Origin: Pseudomonadota bacterium
GTDB lineage: Bacteria; Pseudomonadota; Alphaproteobacteria; Sphingomonadales; Sphingomonadaceae
Assembly (NCBI GenBank): GCA_963205175.1
Contig: CAUJIW010000090.1
Location: forward strand, 1 to 48,796
Length of the DNA: 48,796 bases
Direction of reading: 5' to 3'
Under the pieces are notes generated by a model. The model did not search any database and was not told the origin of the DNA. It saw only the letters and a list, made by a program, of their open reading frames with translations. Both the position numbers and the translations under genes were made by a program. Positions 26,115-36,213 of the stretch are shown here, one piece after another (position 1 is the first letter of the stretch; every line of letters begins with the position of its first letter).

Positions 26115-27056
26115 TTATCGCCGCCCCGCCCACGCCTGTTCGATCACGGCGAGGCGTTCGCGCCAGCGCGTGGCGGGGTCTAGGGCGGTGAACTCGGCGG
26201 ACAACCGCTCGACCAGCACCGCCACCGGTTCCACCGCGTCGATCAGCCCGACACTCTGGCCGGCGCTGTAGGTATCGCGCCAGGGCCGCGCCCCGCCGGG
26301 CAGGCTGATCCGGCCGCCGGCGATCTGGTCGGCGTCCAGCCCGGCCGCCTCCAGCGAGTCCCGAATCCAGTTGGCCGGCACGCCGTTCATCGCCGCCGAC
26401 ACCACGATACGATCGATGCCCGCCGCCGCGATCATGTCGCGGTGGGCCGGCACCACGCCGCTTTCCGGCGTGGCAATGAAGCGGGTGCCCATGCAGGCAA
26501 GATCGCCCCCCAGCGCCAGCGCGCCGGCCATGCCGGCGGCGTCGGCGATCCCGCCGGCGACGATCAGCAGCCCGCCCCACAGCCGGCGCAAGGCCGGCAC
26601 GAAGGCCAGCGGCGTGATGAAGCCGGTATGGCCGCCCGCCCCGGCACAGGTCGCCATCAGCCCGTCGACGCCGGCGGCGATCGCCTTCTCGGCATGGCGC
26701 AGGGTGGTGACGTCCTGGATGATACGACCACCCCACCCGTGCACCCGCTCGGCCAGTCGCGTCGGGTCACCGATACTGGAAAGTACCAGGGGCACACGGT
26801 GGCGCTCGAACAGTGCCAGCTTGGCCTCGCCGTCCGGCTCGGTGGCGATGCGCGCCGGCAGGTTGACGATGGCGGGGCCAGGCGCATCCAGGCCGGCCAG
26901 CGCGTCGAGATAGCGCGCGCAGTCCTCCAGCGACGTCACCGTGCCGCCCTGCCAGCCGGCGACAACGCCGGCCCGCGCGCAGGCGACCGCCAGCGGCACC
27001 GACGAGGCGAAGCTCATCGGCGCGCACATCAGCGGCAGGGTCAGGCGTTCGAACAT
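26115..27056 (-). CDS. Nitronate monooxygenase-like FMN oxidoreductase
   Basis: The product is a TIM-barrel FMN protein of the 2-nitropropane dioxygenase/enoyl-reductase group. ATG 27056 (MFERLTLPLMCAPMSFASSV) is preferred over GTG 27065 because GGTGGG lies just upstream; the product is 313 residues. Marks are LPLMCAPM, the CAGAGGHTGF loop that carries the catalytic His region, IVAGGIADAAGMAGALALGGDLACMGTRFI for FMN phosphate binding. The gene starts 13 bases after the dehydratase-like gene stops, so the two are an operon. In CoA catabolic loci such proteins often act on unidentified enones or nitronates. Confidence 0.85.
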   Translation of the reverse strand: MFERLTLPLMCAPMSFASSVPLAVACARAGVVAGWQGGTVTSLEDCARYLDALAGLDAPGPAIVNLPARIATEPDGEAKLALFERHRVPLVLSSIGDPTRLAERVHGWGGRIIQDVTTLRHAEKAIAAGVDGLMATCAGAGGHTGFITPLAFVPALRRLWGGLLIVAGGIADAAGMAGALALGGDLACMGTRFIATPESGVVPAHRDMIAAAGIDRIVVSAAMNGVPANWIRDSLEAAGLDADQIAGGRISLPGGARPWRDTYSAGQSVGLIDAVEPVAVLVERLSAEFTALDPATRWRERLAVIEQAWAGRR

Positions 27057-27069
27057 CAGACCCACCCGG

Positions 27070-28593
27070 TCAACCAGCGTCAGCCTTTGTGGCGGTGCTG
27101 ATGCCGGCCAGGTTCTCGGCGTAACCCTTCTTGCGATCGACCTCCATGCCGCGCAGAATCTGGATGCGCTGCGCCTGCGGCGAGCCGGCGCCGTGCATCG
27201 ATTCCGTCAGGTAGCCGACGGCGTTGCGCCCCAGCGTCATGTTCTCGATCAGCCGCAGCATCCGCTGGCGCACTTCCACCGGCAGGTTGGAACGGCCGCG
27301 CAGATATTTCTCCAGCATCGGCCCGGTCACGTTGCTGCGGAAGTCCGCCTCCGACGGTAGCGTCACCATCAGGCCGCCGGCGATGTCCTGGGCCAGCCGC
27401 GAAATTTCATACGGGAAGCGGGTGACGTTGTGCTTGCACACGTTGGCCAGCATGGCGTCGTTCATGTAGATGCCCGACGGCAGTTGCTTCGCCTCGTGGC
27501 TGGAGGCGATGCCCGAGGAATAGATGGTCTCGTTGAGATGGGTCATCTCGACCAGCTTGTCCTTGATGTGGCTGGCACCATCGGCGCCGTTGTATTCGGC
27601 GATGGCCGCGGCCGCCCCCACCATCACGTCGCCCAGCCCGGTTTTGCAGACATAGCTCGCCCGATGATAGGCGGTGAACCGCGCCACCATCTCCTGGGCG
27701 AATTCATACTCACCGTCCATCAGCACATGGTCCCAGGGGATGAACACGTCGTCGAACACCACCAGCGTTTCCTGGCCGCCGAACTTCGCATTGCCCTTGT
27801 CGATGTCGCCGGCCTCCAGCGCCCGGGTATCGCAGGACTGGCGGCCGTAGATGTAGGTCAGCCCCGGCGCGTCGCCCGGCACCAGCCCGACCACCGCATA
27901 GTCCTTGTCCGCCGGCCCAAGGTTCATGGTCGGCATGACGCAGATCCAGTGGGAATTGAGCCCCCCGGTCATGTGCGCCTTGGCGCCGCGCACGAACAGC
28001 CCCTCCTTGGTGCGCCGGGTGACGTGCATGAACAGGTCGGGGTCGGCCTGTTCGCTCGGCCGCTTCGAGCGATCGCCCTTGGGGTCGGTCATGCCGGCGC
28101 CGATGATGATGTTGTGCCGCTGCGCCTGGCGCATGAATTCCAGGTAGCGCTGATGGTAGCTGGTGCCGTGCTTGGCATCGATGTCGTAGGTGATCGAGTG
28201 CAGCACGCTGATGGTGTCGAGGCCGGCACAGCGCTGGAAGCAGGTTCCGGTGAGCTGGCCCATGCGCCGCTGCATCCGGTTCTTCATCACCAGATCGTTG
28301 GGCGAACCGACGATGTGCAGGAAGCGATTCACCCGAGCATTAATGAGGTCGCTGTGCGCGGTCGCCAGCTCGGGATCCTCGATGGCGAGATCATAGGTCA
28401 TCTTCAGTGCGTTGATCGACGGCCGGATCACCGGGTGGTCAACCGGCTCGGCCACCTTCTCGCCGAACAGATAGACGTTCACCGGACGGCCGCGCAGGCT
28501 TTCCAGATAGTCTTCGCCCGTGACGATCGGCTTGAAGCGTGCCCAGCGGGCCGCGGCAGTCTCATTGGCCAGATCGATAGCCTCGCTCATCAT
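27070..28593 (-). CDS. 4-Hydroxybutyryl-CoA dehydratase / HpaB-superfamily protein
   Basis: The 507-residue product belongs to the HpaB/AbfD acyl-CoA-dehydrogenase-like superfamily. It carries C118 and C122 in TGTCFQRCAG with the C-x3-C spacing of the [4Fe-4S] ligands Cys99/Cys103 of 4-hydroxybutyryl-CoA dehydratase, and H310 and C316 in YHRASYVCKTG, where that enzyme has His292 and Cys299. Flavin hydroxylases of the HpaB type lack these cysteines, so an AbfD-like dehydratase or vinylacetyl-CoA isomerase is favoured. The His-Cys distance is one residue shorter than in AbfD as I recall it. Two ATGs start the frame; the second (28590) is better spaced from GGGGAGG. It precedes a nitronate-monooxygenase-like gene and is divergent from AraC. 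Confidence 0.8.
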   Translation of the reverse strand: MMSEAIDLANETAAARWARFKPIVTGEDYLESLRGRPVNVYLFGEKVAEPVDHPVIRPSINALKMTYDLAIEDPELATAHSDLINARVNRFLHIVGSPNDLVMKNRMQRRMGQLTGTCFQRCAGLDTISVLHSITYDIDAKHGTSYHQRYLEFMRQAQRHNIIIGAGMTDPKGDRSKRPSEQADPDLFMHVTRRTKEGLFVRGAKAHMTGGLNSHWICVMPTMNLGPADKDYAVVGLVPGDAPGLTYIYGRQSCDTRALEAGDIDKGNAKFGGQETLVVFDDVFIPWDHVLMDGEYEFAQEMVARFTAYHRASYVCKTGLGDVMVGAAAAIAEYNGADGASHIKDKLVEMTHLNETIYSSGIASSHEAKQLPSGIYMNDAMLANVCKHNVTRFPYEISRLAQDIAGGLMVTLPSEADFRSNVTGPMLEKYLRGRSNLPVEVRQRMLRLIENMTLGRNAVGYLTESMHGAGSPQAQRIQILRGMEVDRKKGYAENLAGISTATKADAG

Positions 28594-28720
28594 GCCCTCC
28601 CCAATCCCAATGATACGTTTTCCGGTGGTTCGTTGCGGCCATTTTAGCCGTTGCCGGTGCCCGCCGACAGGTCCATATCAGACCTGAAAACACACTCAAT
28701 CGTGCACAGCAAGGCAACCG

Positions 28721-29734
28721 ATGGCGACCATCGACGCCCATTATTTCCGGGTCTGCACCCTGGGCGCCGAGCGTGCCGGACACAACCGCGCCGCCCTGCT
28801 GGCCACCGCCAACCTGGTCGAGGCCGACATCAGCCGCCCCGGCTGGCGGGGCAGCGTCGAGGCGATGACCATACTGGTGCGCGCCATCTGGGCCGCACTC
28901 GACGACGAACACATGGGCTGCACCGACACACCGGTACGCCCCGGCGCCTTCGCGCTGATGACGGAGCTTGCCTTGACCCAGCCGACGGTGCAGGCGGCGC
29001 TCGCCAAGGGGATGGCGTTTTACGCGCTGCTGACCGAGGCCATCACCACGCGCCTGGACATCAAGGGCGACCATGCTGTCATTACCGTGCGCTTCCGTCA
29101 GCCCGAGCTGGATGCCGAGCACTATTTCAGCCAGTTCTGGCTGATCATCTGGCACCGTTTCGCCTGCTGGCTGGCGGGCGAGACCGTGCCGCTGCTGCGC
29201 GCCGAGTTTCCCTATGCGCGCCCCATCGGCTACTTCGAGGAGTTCAAGTATCTGTTCCCCGGCAAGTTGCGCTTCGGCGCCAGCGAACACCGGCTGGTAC
29301 TGGAACGCGCGTCCCTGGCCGGGCCGGTGAGACGCGGTGAGTCCGAACGGGCGGCGATGGTGGCCCGCGCACCGCTGGATTTCATGACCATTCCGGCCAG
29401 CGATCACAGCGTCTCCCGCCAGGTGCGGCAGTTGCTGCGGCCTCGCGATGCCGCTGGCGGCTTTATCAAGCCATCGCTCGACACCATGGCCGCGGCGCTG
29501 GGGCTGACCCCGGTCACGCTGGCCCGGCGGCTGCGCGAGGAAGGCACCAGCCTGTCACAACTGGCGGAAAATCAGCGCCGGGACATGGCGATCCGCCGGC
29601 TCGCCGAGGGTCGCTCGACCGTGGAGACGATCGCCGCCGAGCTCGGCTACGCCGAGGCCCGCTCCTTCACCCGCGCCTTCCGCGCCTGGACCGGCCAGAG
29701 CCCGTTGCGCTACCGGCGTGGGCAGCGCGACTAG
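28721..29734 (+). CDS. AraC family transcriptional regulator (arabinose-binding-domain type)
   Basis: The 337-residue protein has an N-terminal effector domain of the kind found in OruR/ArgR-like and CuxR-type AraC regulators (EHYFSQFWLIIWHRFACWLAG, EFPYARPIGYFEEFKYLFPG) and a C-terminal pair of helix-turn-helices (TMAAALGLTPVTLARRLREE, TVETIAAELGYAEARSFTRAF, WTGQSPLRYRR). It faces the dehydratase-like operon across a 127-bp gap and converges on the thiolase gene. It is therefore a candidate activator of the 26.1-28.6 kb operon. Confidence 0.92.
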   Translation: MATIDAHYFRVCTLGAERAGHNRAALLATANLVEADISRPGWRGSVEAMTILVRAIWAALDDEHMGCTDTPVRPGAFALMTELALTQPTVQAALAKGMAFYALLTEAITTRLDIKGDHAVITVRFRQPELDAEHYFSQFWLIIWHRFACWLAGETVPLLRAEFPYARPIGYFEEFKYLFPGKLRFGASEHRLVLERASLAGPVRRGESERAAMVARAPLDFMTIPASDHSVSRQVRQLLRPRDAAGGFIKPSLDTMAAALGLTPVTLARRLREEGTSLSQLAENQRRDMAIRRLAEGRSTVETIAAELGYAEARSFTRAFRAWTGQSPLRYRRGQRD

Positions 29735-29763
29735 CCGGCGCTCCAGGCGTCGGACGGTGTGGC

Positions 29764-30927
29764 TTACAGCGTCTCGATGATGGTCACGTTGGCGACACCG
29801 CCGCCCTCGCACATGGTCTGCAGGCCATAGCGCAAGCCGCGCGCCCGCAGCGCATGGACCAGCGTCGCCATCAGCTTGGTGCCGGACGCGCCGAGCGGAT
29901 GGCCGAGCGCGATGGCGCCGCCGTTGACGTTGAGCTTGGCATGATCGGCGCCGGTGTGGCGCAGCCAGGCCATCGGCACCGGCGCGAAGGCCTCGTTCAC
30001 CTCGTAGAGGTCGATGTCGCCGATCTTCATGCCGGCGCGCTGCAGCGCCCGGTCGGTGGCGAACAACGGCTCCTCCAGCATGATCACCGGATCACCGGCG
30101 GTAACCGTCAGATTATGGATGCGCGCCAGCGGCGTCAGGTTGTGCGCCTTCAGCGCGCGCTCGGAGACAATCAGCGCCGCCGACGAACCATCGCAAATCT
30201 GGCTGGACGTCGCCGCCGTGATGACGCCGCCTTCGGCCAGCAGCTTGACGCCGGCCATGGACTCAGGACTTGCGTCGTAGCGGATACCCTCGTCCTTGAC
30301 GTGCAGTTCCTTGCTGCCATCCGGCAGCGTGATCTCGACTGGCACAATTTCCTTGTCGAACGCGCCAGCCTGCGTGGCCGCTGCCGCCCGTTTGTGACTT
30401 TCCAGCCCGAAGGCGTCGAGGTCCGCGCGGCTCAGGCCCCACTTCTTGGCGATCATCTCGGCGCCGGCGAACTGGCTGAATCCCTTAACGCTGAAGCGAT
30501 CCTTGATCGCCTGGCTGTTGGCGTCGAAGCCCTGCTCGCGCATGGCTGAAAGCCCCATCGGCACCCGGCTCATGCTCTCGACGCCGGCCGCGATGACGAC
30601 ATCCTGGGCACCCGACATCACGGCCTGGGCGGCAAAATGCACCGCCTGCTGCGACGAGCCGCACTGACGATCAATGGACACCGCCGGCACGCTGGTCGGC
30701 AGTTTCGAGGCCAGCACGCAATTGCGCCCGATGTGCAGCGCCTGCTCGCCGGCCTGGCCGACGCAGCCCATGATCACATCCTCGATCGCGGCCGGATCGA
30801 TGCCGGTGCGATCGACGATCGCATTGAGGCTGACGGCGCCAAGATCGGCCGGATGAATGCCCGACAGCCGCCCGTTGCGCCGGCCACCGGCCGTGCGCAG
30901 CGCATCAACAATATAAGCTTCCGCCAT
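29764..30927 (-). CDS. Acetyl-CoA acetyltransferase, FadA5-like thiolase
   Basis: This thiolase should cleave a 3-ketoacyl-CoA with CoA. Catalytic residues are complete: Cys89 (DRQCGSSQQ), the NEAF box 311-314, His343 (GGAIALGHPLGASG) and Cys373 (TMCEGGGVAN). The 387-residue length and blocks such as NGRLSGIHPADLG, IMGCVGQAGEQALHIGRN and EGGVITAATSSQICDGSSA resemble FadA5, the mycobacterial thiolase that shortens the steroid side chain, more than biosynthetic PhaA thiolases. It is followed in the same direction by nothing close, and preceded by the second nitronate-monooxygenase-like gene (53-bp gap) and the acyl-CoA dehydrogenase pair, all on the minus strand. The substrate is inferred only. 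Confidence 0.9.
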   Translation of the reverse strand: MAEAYIVDALRTAGGRRNGRLSGIHPADLGAVSLNAIVDRTGIDPAAIEDVIMGCVGQAGEQALHIGRNCVLASKLPTSVPAVSIDRQCGSSQQAVHFAAQAVMSGAQDVVIAAGVESMSRVPMGLSAMREQGFDANSQAIKDRFSVKGFSQFAGAEMIAKKWGLSRADLDAFGLESHKRAAAATQAGAFDKEIVPVEITLPDGSKELHVKDEGIRYDASPESMAGVKLLAEGGVITAATSSQICDGSSAALIVSERALKAHNLTPLARIHNLTVTAGDPVIMLEEPLFATDRALQRAGMKIGDIDLYEVNEAFAPVPMAWLRHTGADHAKLNVNGGAIALGHPLGASGTKLMATLVHALRARGLRYGLQTMCEGGGVANVTIIETL

Positions 30928-30980
30928 TTGTATCTCTCCAGAACTGAATAGGTGTCGTTAAAACAGGATCAACAGTAGGC

Positions 30981-32021
<1,041 letters not shown>

Positions 32022-32068
32022 TTATCATTCCGCAAAAGGCCCACCGGCGCGCCGGCAAGCATCCGGCC

Positions 32069-33274
32069 TCAGGCCGGGATCTGGTTGAACGGCACACCCT
32101 TGTCGGGGCGATAATCCTGCGGCAGGCCGAGGATCTTCTCCGCAATGGTGTTGAGCAGCATCTCGTCCGCGCCACCAGCGATGCGGCCGGTGGGCGCGTT
32201 GATCCAGCTCGCCGTCCAGTCTTCCTTGACGAAGGCATGAGGGTCGAAGTGCAGGCCGAGATTACCCTGCAGATCGATCGCCATTTCCGACAATTTCTGC
32301 CGGCTGCGCACGGCGACCAGCTTGTTGAGCGAGCCTTCCGCCCCCGGCTCCATGCCGGCCTGCATCATTTTCATCGCCCGCGTGGTGATCGACTCCAACC
32401 CTGCGCGCATCGCATAGTTGCGCGCGATCGTCGAACGGATACGCGCATCCTCCAGCGCCGGTCGGCCGTAGAGGCTGCAGGTGCGCGCCAGATCGACGAA
32501 CAGGTCGAGCGGCGGGCCGAAGCCGGCACTGTCCGTCGCCACGTAGCGCTCGATCATCAGGGTCGCCATGGCCACCGCGAAGCCGCCGCCCACAGGGCTC
32601 ATGCGCTGGGCATCCGTCAGCTTGACGTCATCGAAGAACACCTCGTTGACGTGGCTGTCGCCGCCGGCAAGCTTGATCGGCCGCACCGTCACCCCCGGCG
32701 CGCGCATATCGACCCAGAAATAGGTCAGGCCCTTGTGCTTGGGCACGGTGGGATCGGTACGGGCGACGATCACGCCATAGTCGGAGTATTGCGCCCAGCT
32801 GGTCCAAACCTTCTGGCCATTGAGTTTCCAGCCGTTGCCATCCTGCTCCGCCCGCGTGCGCAGGCCGGCAAGGTCGGACCCGCCGGCGGGTTCGGAAAAC
32901 AGCTGACACCAGATTTCCTCGCCCTTCAGCGCAGCGATCACCCGCTCGCGCATCCACGCCTTGTCCTCGCAGAAGCGGATCAGGATCGGCACCGGCATCC
33001 CCAGCGAGATACCGAAATAGACGCTCGGCATCCCGAAGCTCATCTCCTCGGTGTCGAACGTCACTTTCTCCAGATGCGACAGCCCCTGCCCTCCGACCGC
33101 GGTCGGCCAGTTGATGCCGGCATAGCCGGCATCGAACTTGGCACGCTGGTAACGCCGCGCCAGCGCCAGATCCTCGACCTCGGAAAGGCCCCGCCGGGCG
33201 TCCCGCCCATAGATCGGCGCCATTGACTGAAGCCAGGCGCGTGCCTTGGCCCGATAGGTGTCCACGTCGCTCAT
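32069..33274 (-). CDS. Acyl-CoA dehydrogenase, large (catalytic) subunit of a paired enzyme
   Basis: This 401-residue FAD enzyme has the complete three-domain fold: WCQLFSEPAGGSDLAGLRTRA and WKLNGQKVWTSWAQ in the beta domain, Glu242 in LMIERY at the catalytic-base position of the isovaleryl-CoA-dehydrogenase-like class, and GRIAGGADEMLLNTIAEKILGLP at the C-terminus. Its start overlaps the preceding acyl-CoA dehydrogenase gene by 4 bases. Adjacent overlapping pairs of one complete and one smaller subunit form alpha2beta2 enzymes in steroid side-chain oxidation (FadE26-27, FadE28-29 and FadE34 in mycobacteria). The same architecture is inferred here. Confidence 0.92.
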   Translation of the reverse strand: MSDVDTYRAKARAWLQSMAPIYGRDARRGLSEVEDLALARRYQRAKFDAGYAGINWPTAVGGQGLSHLEKVTFDTEEMSFGMPSVYFGISLGMPVPILIRFCEDKAWMRERVIAALKGEEIWCQLFSEPAGGSDLAGLRTRAEQDGNGWKLNGQKVWTSWAQYSDYGVIVARTDPTVPKHKGLTYFWVDMRAPGVTVRPIKLAGGDSHVNEVFFDDVKLTDAQRMSPVGGGFAVAMATLMIERYVATDSAGFGPPLDLFVDLARTCSLYGRPALEDARIRSTIARNYAMRAGLESITTRAMKMMQAGMEPGAEGSLNKLVAVRSRQKLSEMAIDLQGNLGLHFDPHAFVKEDWTASWINAPTGRIAGGADEMLLNTIAEKILGLPQDYRPDKGVPFNQIPA

Positions 33275-34365
33275 GCCGCCACTCCCGTCAGCTCGCTGAC
33301 CAGCAGGTCTTCCCAGAAGAACATGTTGCCCTGTTCGATCGCCAGACTGCGCGCCCGGCGCATGTGGAGATGCAGACCGGCTTCCCAGGTCACGCCAATA
33401 CCACCGTGAATCTGCACGGTGTCGCGCGCGGTCGTATCATAGGCTTCCGTCGCCGACAGCCGTGCCGCGGCGGCGGCCTTCAGGAAGTCGGGCGAGCCGT
33501 CGGATGCCGCGGCATGGATGCAGTTGGCTCGGGCAAGCTCGACCAAGCCGTAGAGTTCAGCTATCCGGTGCTTCACCGACTGAAAACCGCCGATCGGCTG
33601 GCCGAACGCCTTGCGGGTGTTGGCATAGTCACGGGCAATGAACAGCAGCGCTTCCGCGCCGCCGGTCTGCTCGTGTGCCGTCACCACCGCCATGCGGGCA
33701 AGGATGGTCTGCGCCAGGCTGAGCGCCGGCGCGCCGTCAACCAGCAGCGTCGCCGGCACCTGATCGAACCCGAGGTCGGCATAGAGTCGGCTGTTGTCGA
33801 AGCTGTCGATCGCCGTGCGTTTGGCCGCCGTCAAATCAGCCAGCACCAGCGCCGGCTGGCCAGCATGGTTCGCCCACACCAGCGCGACATCCGCCCGCAG
33901 ACCCGCGACCACACCCGGCTTGCCGCCAGTGAGCACACCGTTGGCGAAACGGGCCTCAGGCAAGGAGGGCAGCGGCGCGTTGCCCTCCGCGAAAGCGACG
34001 GTCGCCAGCTTCTCGCCACTCGCCAAGGCAGGCAACAGCGACGCCTTGAGATCATCGCCACCGGCCGCGAGCACCGCCTGGGCAGCGCCATCACCCACGG
34101 TCAGAAACGGGGCGCCGGCGGTCGCGGCGCCACAGGCCTGCGCCACCAGCCCGAGCTCGACGAGGCCAAGCCCCAGCCCGCCATAGGCTTCCGGCAAGGC
34201 CAGGGCGGTCCAGCCCTGCTCGACCGCGGTTTTCCAGAATATATCGTCCCAGGCGCCTTGCTGCTCCAGCAGTTTCAGCAGCCGGTCCTTGTCCATCCGG
34301 GCGTCCAGCACGCGGCGGGACTCGGTGGCAATCGCTTGTTGGCCGTCATCATACAGGATTGACAT
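33271..34365 (-). CDS. Acyl-CoA dehydrogenase, small subunit of a paired enzyme
   Basis: The 364-residue product has the acyl-CoA dehydrogenase layout but a reduced middle domain and lacks the SEPxxGSD and WTS motifs of the catalytic subunit. The C-terminal half is well kept: YANTRKAFGQPIGGFQSVKHRIAEL and VQIHGGIGVTWEAGLHLHMRRA. That combination is typical of the accessory subunit of heterotetrameric dehydrogenases, which completes the FAD site at the subunit interface. It is the first gene of the minus-strand run and has an AT-rich upstream region with a perfect 12-bp palindrome 32 bases before the start. Confidence 0.9.
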   Translation of the reverse strand: MSILYDDGQQAIATESRRVLDARMDKDRLLKLLEQQGAWDDIFWKTAVEQGWTALALPEAYGGLGLGLVELGLVAQACGAATAGAPFLTVGDGAAQAVLAAGGDDLKASLLPALASGEKLATVAFAEGNAPLPSLPEARFANGVLTGGKPGVVAGLRADVALVWANHAGQPALVLADLTAAKRTAIDSFDNSRLYADLGFDQVPATLLVDGAPALSLAQTILARMAVVTAHEQTGGAEALLFIARDYANTRKAFGQPIGGFQSVKHRIAELYGLVELARANCIHAAASDGSPDFLKAAAAARLSATEAYDTTARDTVQIHGGIGVTWEAGLHLHMRRARSLAIEQGNMFFWEDLLVSELTGVAA

Positions 34366-34396
34366 CAGTCGAATCTCTCCCTCAATTAAGAGCGCA

Positions 34397-34408
34397 AGTT
34401 ATATAACT
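34397..34408. promoter_or_regulatory. AT-rich promoter region with 12-bp palindrome
   Basis: AGTTATATAACT is a perfect palindrome in an AT-rich block (about 34380-34430) of otherwise GC-rich DNA. It lies just upstream of the acyl-CoA dehydrogenase operon starting at 34365 and could serve as its -10 region or as an operator. It differs from the ATTGAC...GTCAAT sites near the TetR gene. Confidence 0.4.
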
Positions 34409-34510
34409 AAGTAATATTGATCAAGCGCAACCCGCCGCCTGATCGCCATGAAACGCCCGGGGAGACGGTCCGTGTTATCAGGCCGCAGAACTGACCTTCC
34501 CCCGCCGCCA

Positions 34511-36124
34511 TCAACGCGGCGGAATGAGCCCCTGCGCGACAAGCATATGACGCAATTCCGCCTTTTGCACCTTGCCACTGGGCGTTCGCGGAAACCCTGT
34601 CACGATCATCAGGTGCTCAGGCGTCTTCTGGCGGGCGACACCGCGTGCCCGGAACGCCGCGCTGATCGCCTCCAGAGTCACCGTCTGCCCGTCCTCCACG
34701 ATGACCACAGCGCCGACCACCTCGCCCAGGCGTTTGTCGGGCACGCCGATCGCCGCCACTTCGCGAACCGCCGGCAGATCGAGCAACAGCTCCTCGACCT
34801 CACGGGAAGAGATGTTCTCGCCACCACGAATGATAATGTCCTTCTTGCGATCGGTGATGGCGAGGAAGCCGTCGGCGTCGATTCGACCGATGTCGCCCGT
34901 CAGGAACCAACCGCCGGGCAGAAAGGCCGCGGCATTGAGCGCGCTGTCGGTATAACCCAGGAAGCGTTCCGGCCCGCGCACGGCGATCTCGCCCTCGGCG
35001 CCGGCCGGCACGTCGGTGCCGTCGTCATCGACCAGTCGCACCTCGACCCCGGGATTGGGCCGGCCGTCCGTGTTAAGCCGTTTTTGCAGCGGATCCTCGG
35101 GCAGGCACTGCGAGACCGTCGGCATTTCCGTCGAGCCATAGCAGCGGCAGCAGCGGATGCCCGCGGCCTCGCTCGCCGCCACCAGCGCCGGCGGCACGGT
35201 GGTTGCGCCAATCAGGAACTGCTGCAGGCTGGAAAGGTCATGGCCATCGCGTGCGGCGGCCTCCAGCATCCCGGCAAGGTGGAACGGTGTGCCCGACGTC
35301 TGGGTGACGCGGAAGCGTGCCACCAGTTCGGCCGCCGCCGCTGCTTCAAAACTCTCCATCAGCACCATCGGCCGGCCGAGCAGGGCATGCCCGAGAATGG
35401 CGAGCGTACCGGCGATATGGCCAGACGGCCACGGCGCCAGCCAGCTCTCGTCCGCCGGCCGGTCACGGCGCCCGATCTCCAGCTCGGCAACCAGCGATTG
35501 GGCGGAGTGGCGCACGCCCTTGGGGGCGGCGGTGGTGCCGGAGGTGTAAAGCAGCAGCGCCACGGCTTCGGGATCGACAGTGACGTCAGGGCATTGACCC
35601 ATCGGCAGAGCGTCGTAGGCAACCGCGCCCGGCGGTATGTCCCGGCCGATGACAATCCGGTGACGCAACGCCGGCAAATCCGGCAACCGGGCAAGACGAT
35701 CAGCATAGTCAATGTTGCGCCAGCGGTCGGGCGTCACCAGCAACGCCGCGCCACTGTCGGCAAGGATATGGGCCAGTTCGTGCGGTCCGTAGATATGCAC
35801 GATCGGCAGCACCGTGCAGCCGAGGGCTGCCGCCGCCTGGAAGATGATCGCGTTCTCAAGGCTGTTGGGCAGTTGCATGGCAATGGTCTCACCCGGCATG
35901 ACACCCAGCGCACGAAAGGCGCCGGCCAGCCGGCGACCGGCGGCGTGGATGTCACCAAGCGTTGCCTGGCGCGCACCCTCGCCACCATGGACATGAAGCA
36001 GCGCGTCAGGATGGCGTCTCGCGGCCTCGGTCATCGCCACGCCCATCGCGCGCGGCGCCCCGATGCCGATTCGCGCCCACGCGGCGTGCAGTGTCGTCGG
36101 CATATCGGCCGAGTTCATGGTCAT
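34511..36124 (-). CDS. AMP-forming acyl-CoA synthetase (FadD-like)
   Basis: The enzyme should activate a carboxylic acid with ATP and CoA, the first step of the pathway encoded nearby. The 537 residues contain the P-loop LLYTSGTTAAPKGV, the A5 block YGSTEMPTVS, the GWFLTGDIGRID block, DRKKDIIIRGGENIS (hinge), and the C-terminal catalytic Lys region FPRTPSGKVQKAEL. The order matches cyclohexanecarboxylate, bile-acid or short-chain CoA ligases rather than long-chain FadD. In-frame ATGs at 36124 and 36118 are alternative starts. It is divergent from the acyl-CoA dehydrogenase pair at 36214 across 89 bases. Confidence 0.93.
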   Translation of the reverse strand: MTMNSADMPTTLHAAWARIGIGAPRAMGVAMTEAARRHPDALLHVHGGEGARQATLGDIHAAGRRLAGAFRALGVMPGETIAMQLPNSLENAIIFQAAAALGCTVLPIVHIYGPHELAHILADSGAALLVTPDRWRNIDYADRLARLPDLPALRHRIVIGRDIPPGAVAYDALPMGQCPDVTVDPEAVALLLYTSGTTAAPKGVRHSAQSLVAELEIGRRDRPADESWLAPWPSGHIAGTLAILGHALLGRPMVLMESFEAAAAAELVARFRVTQTSGTPFHLAGMLEAAARDGHDLSSLQQFLIGATTVPPALVAASEAAGIRCCRCYGSTEMPTVSQCLPEDPLQKRLNTDGRPNPGVEVRLVDDDGTDVPAGAEGEIAVRGPERFLGYTDSALNAAAFLPGGWFLTGDIGRIDADGFLAITDRKKDIIIRGGENISSREVEELLLDLPAVREVAAIGVPDKRLGEVVGAVVIVEDGQTVTLEAISAAFRARGVARQKTPEHLMIVTGFPRTPSGKVQKAELRHMLVAQGLIPPR

Positions 36125-36213
36125 GTTTCCTCCCCGTCGCGGCGTTACCCGCCTGTTCGCGCGCGAGGATGGATTTCTTTTTTCCCACTCGTCAATCCTG
36201 GAGTTTCGTGCTG

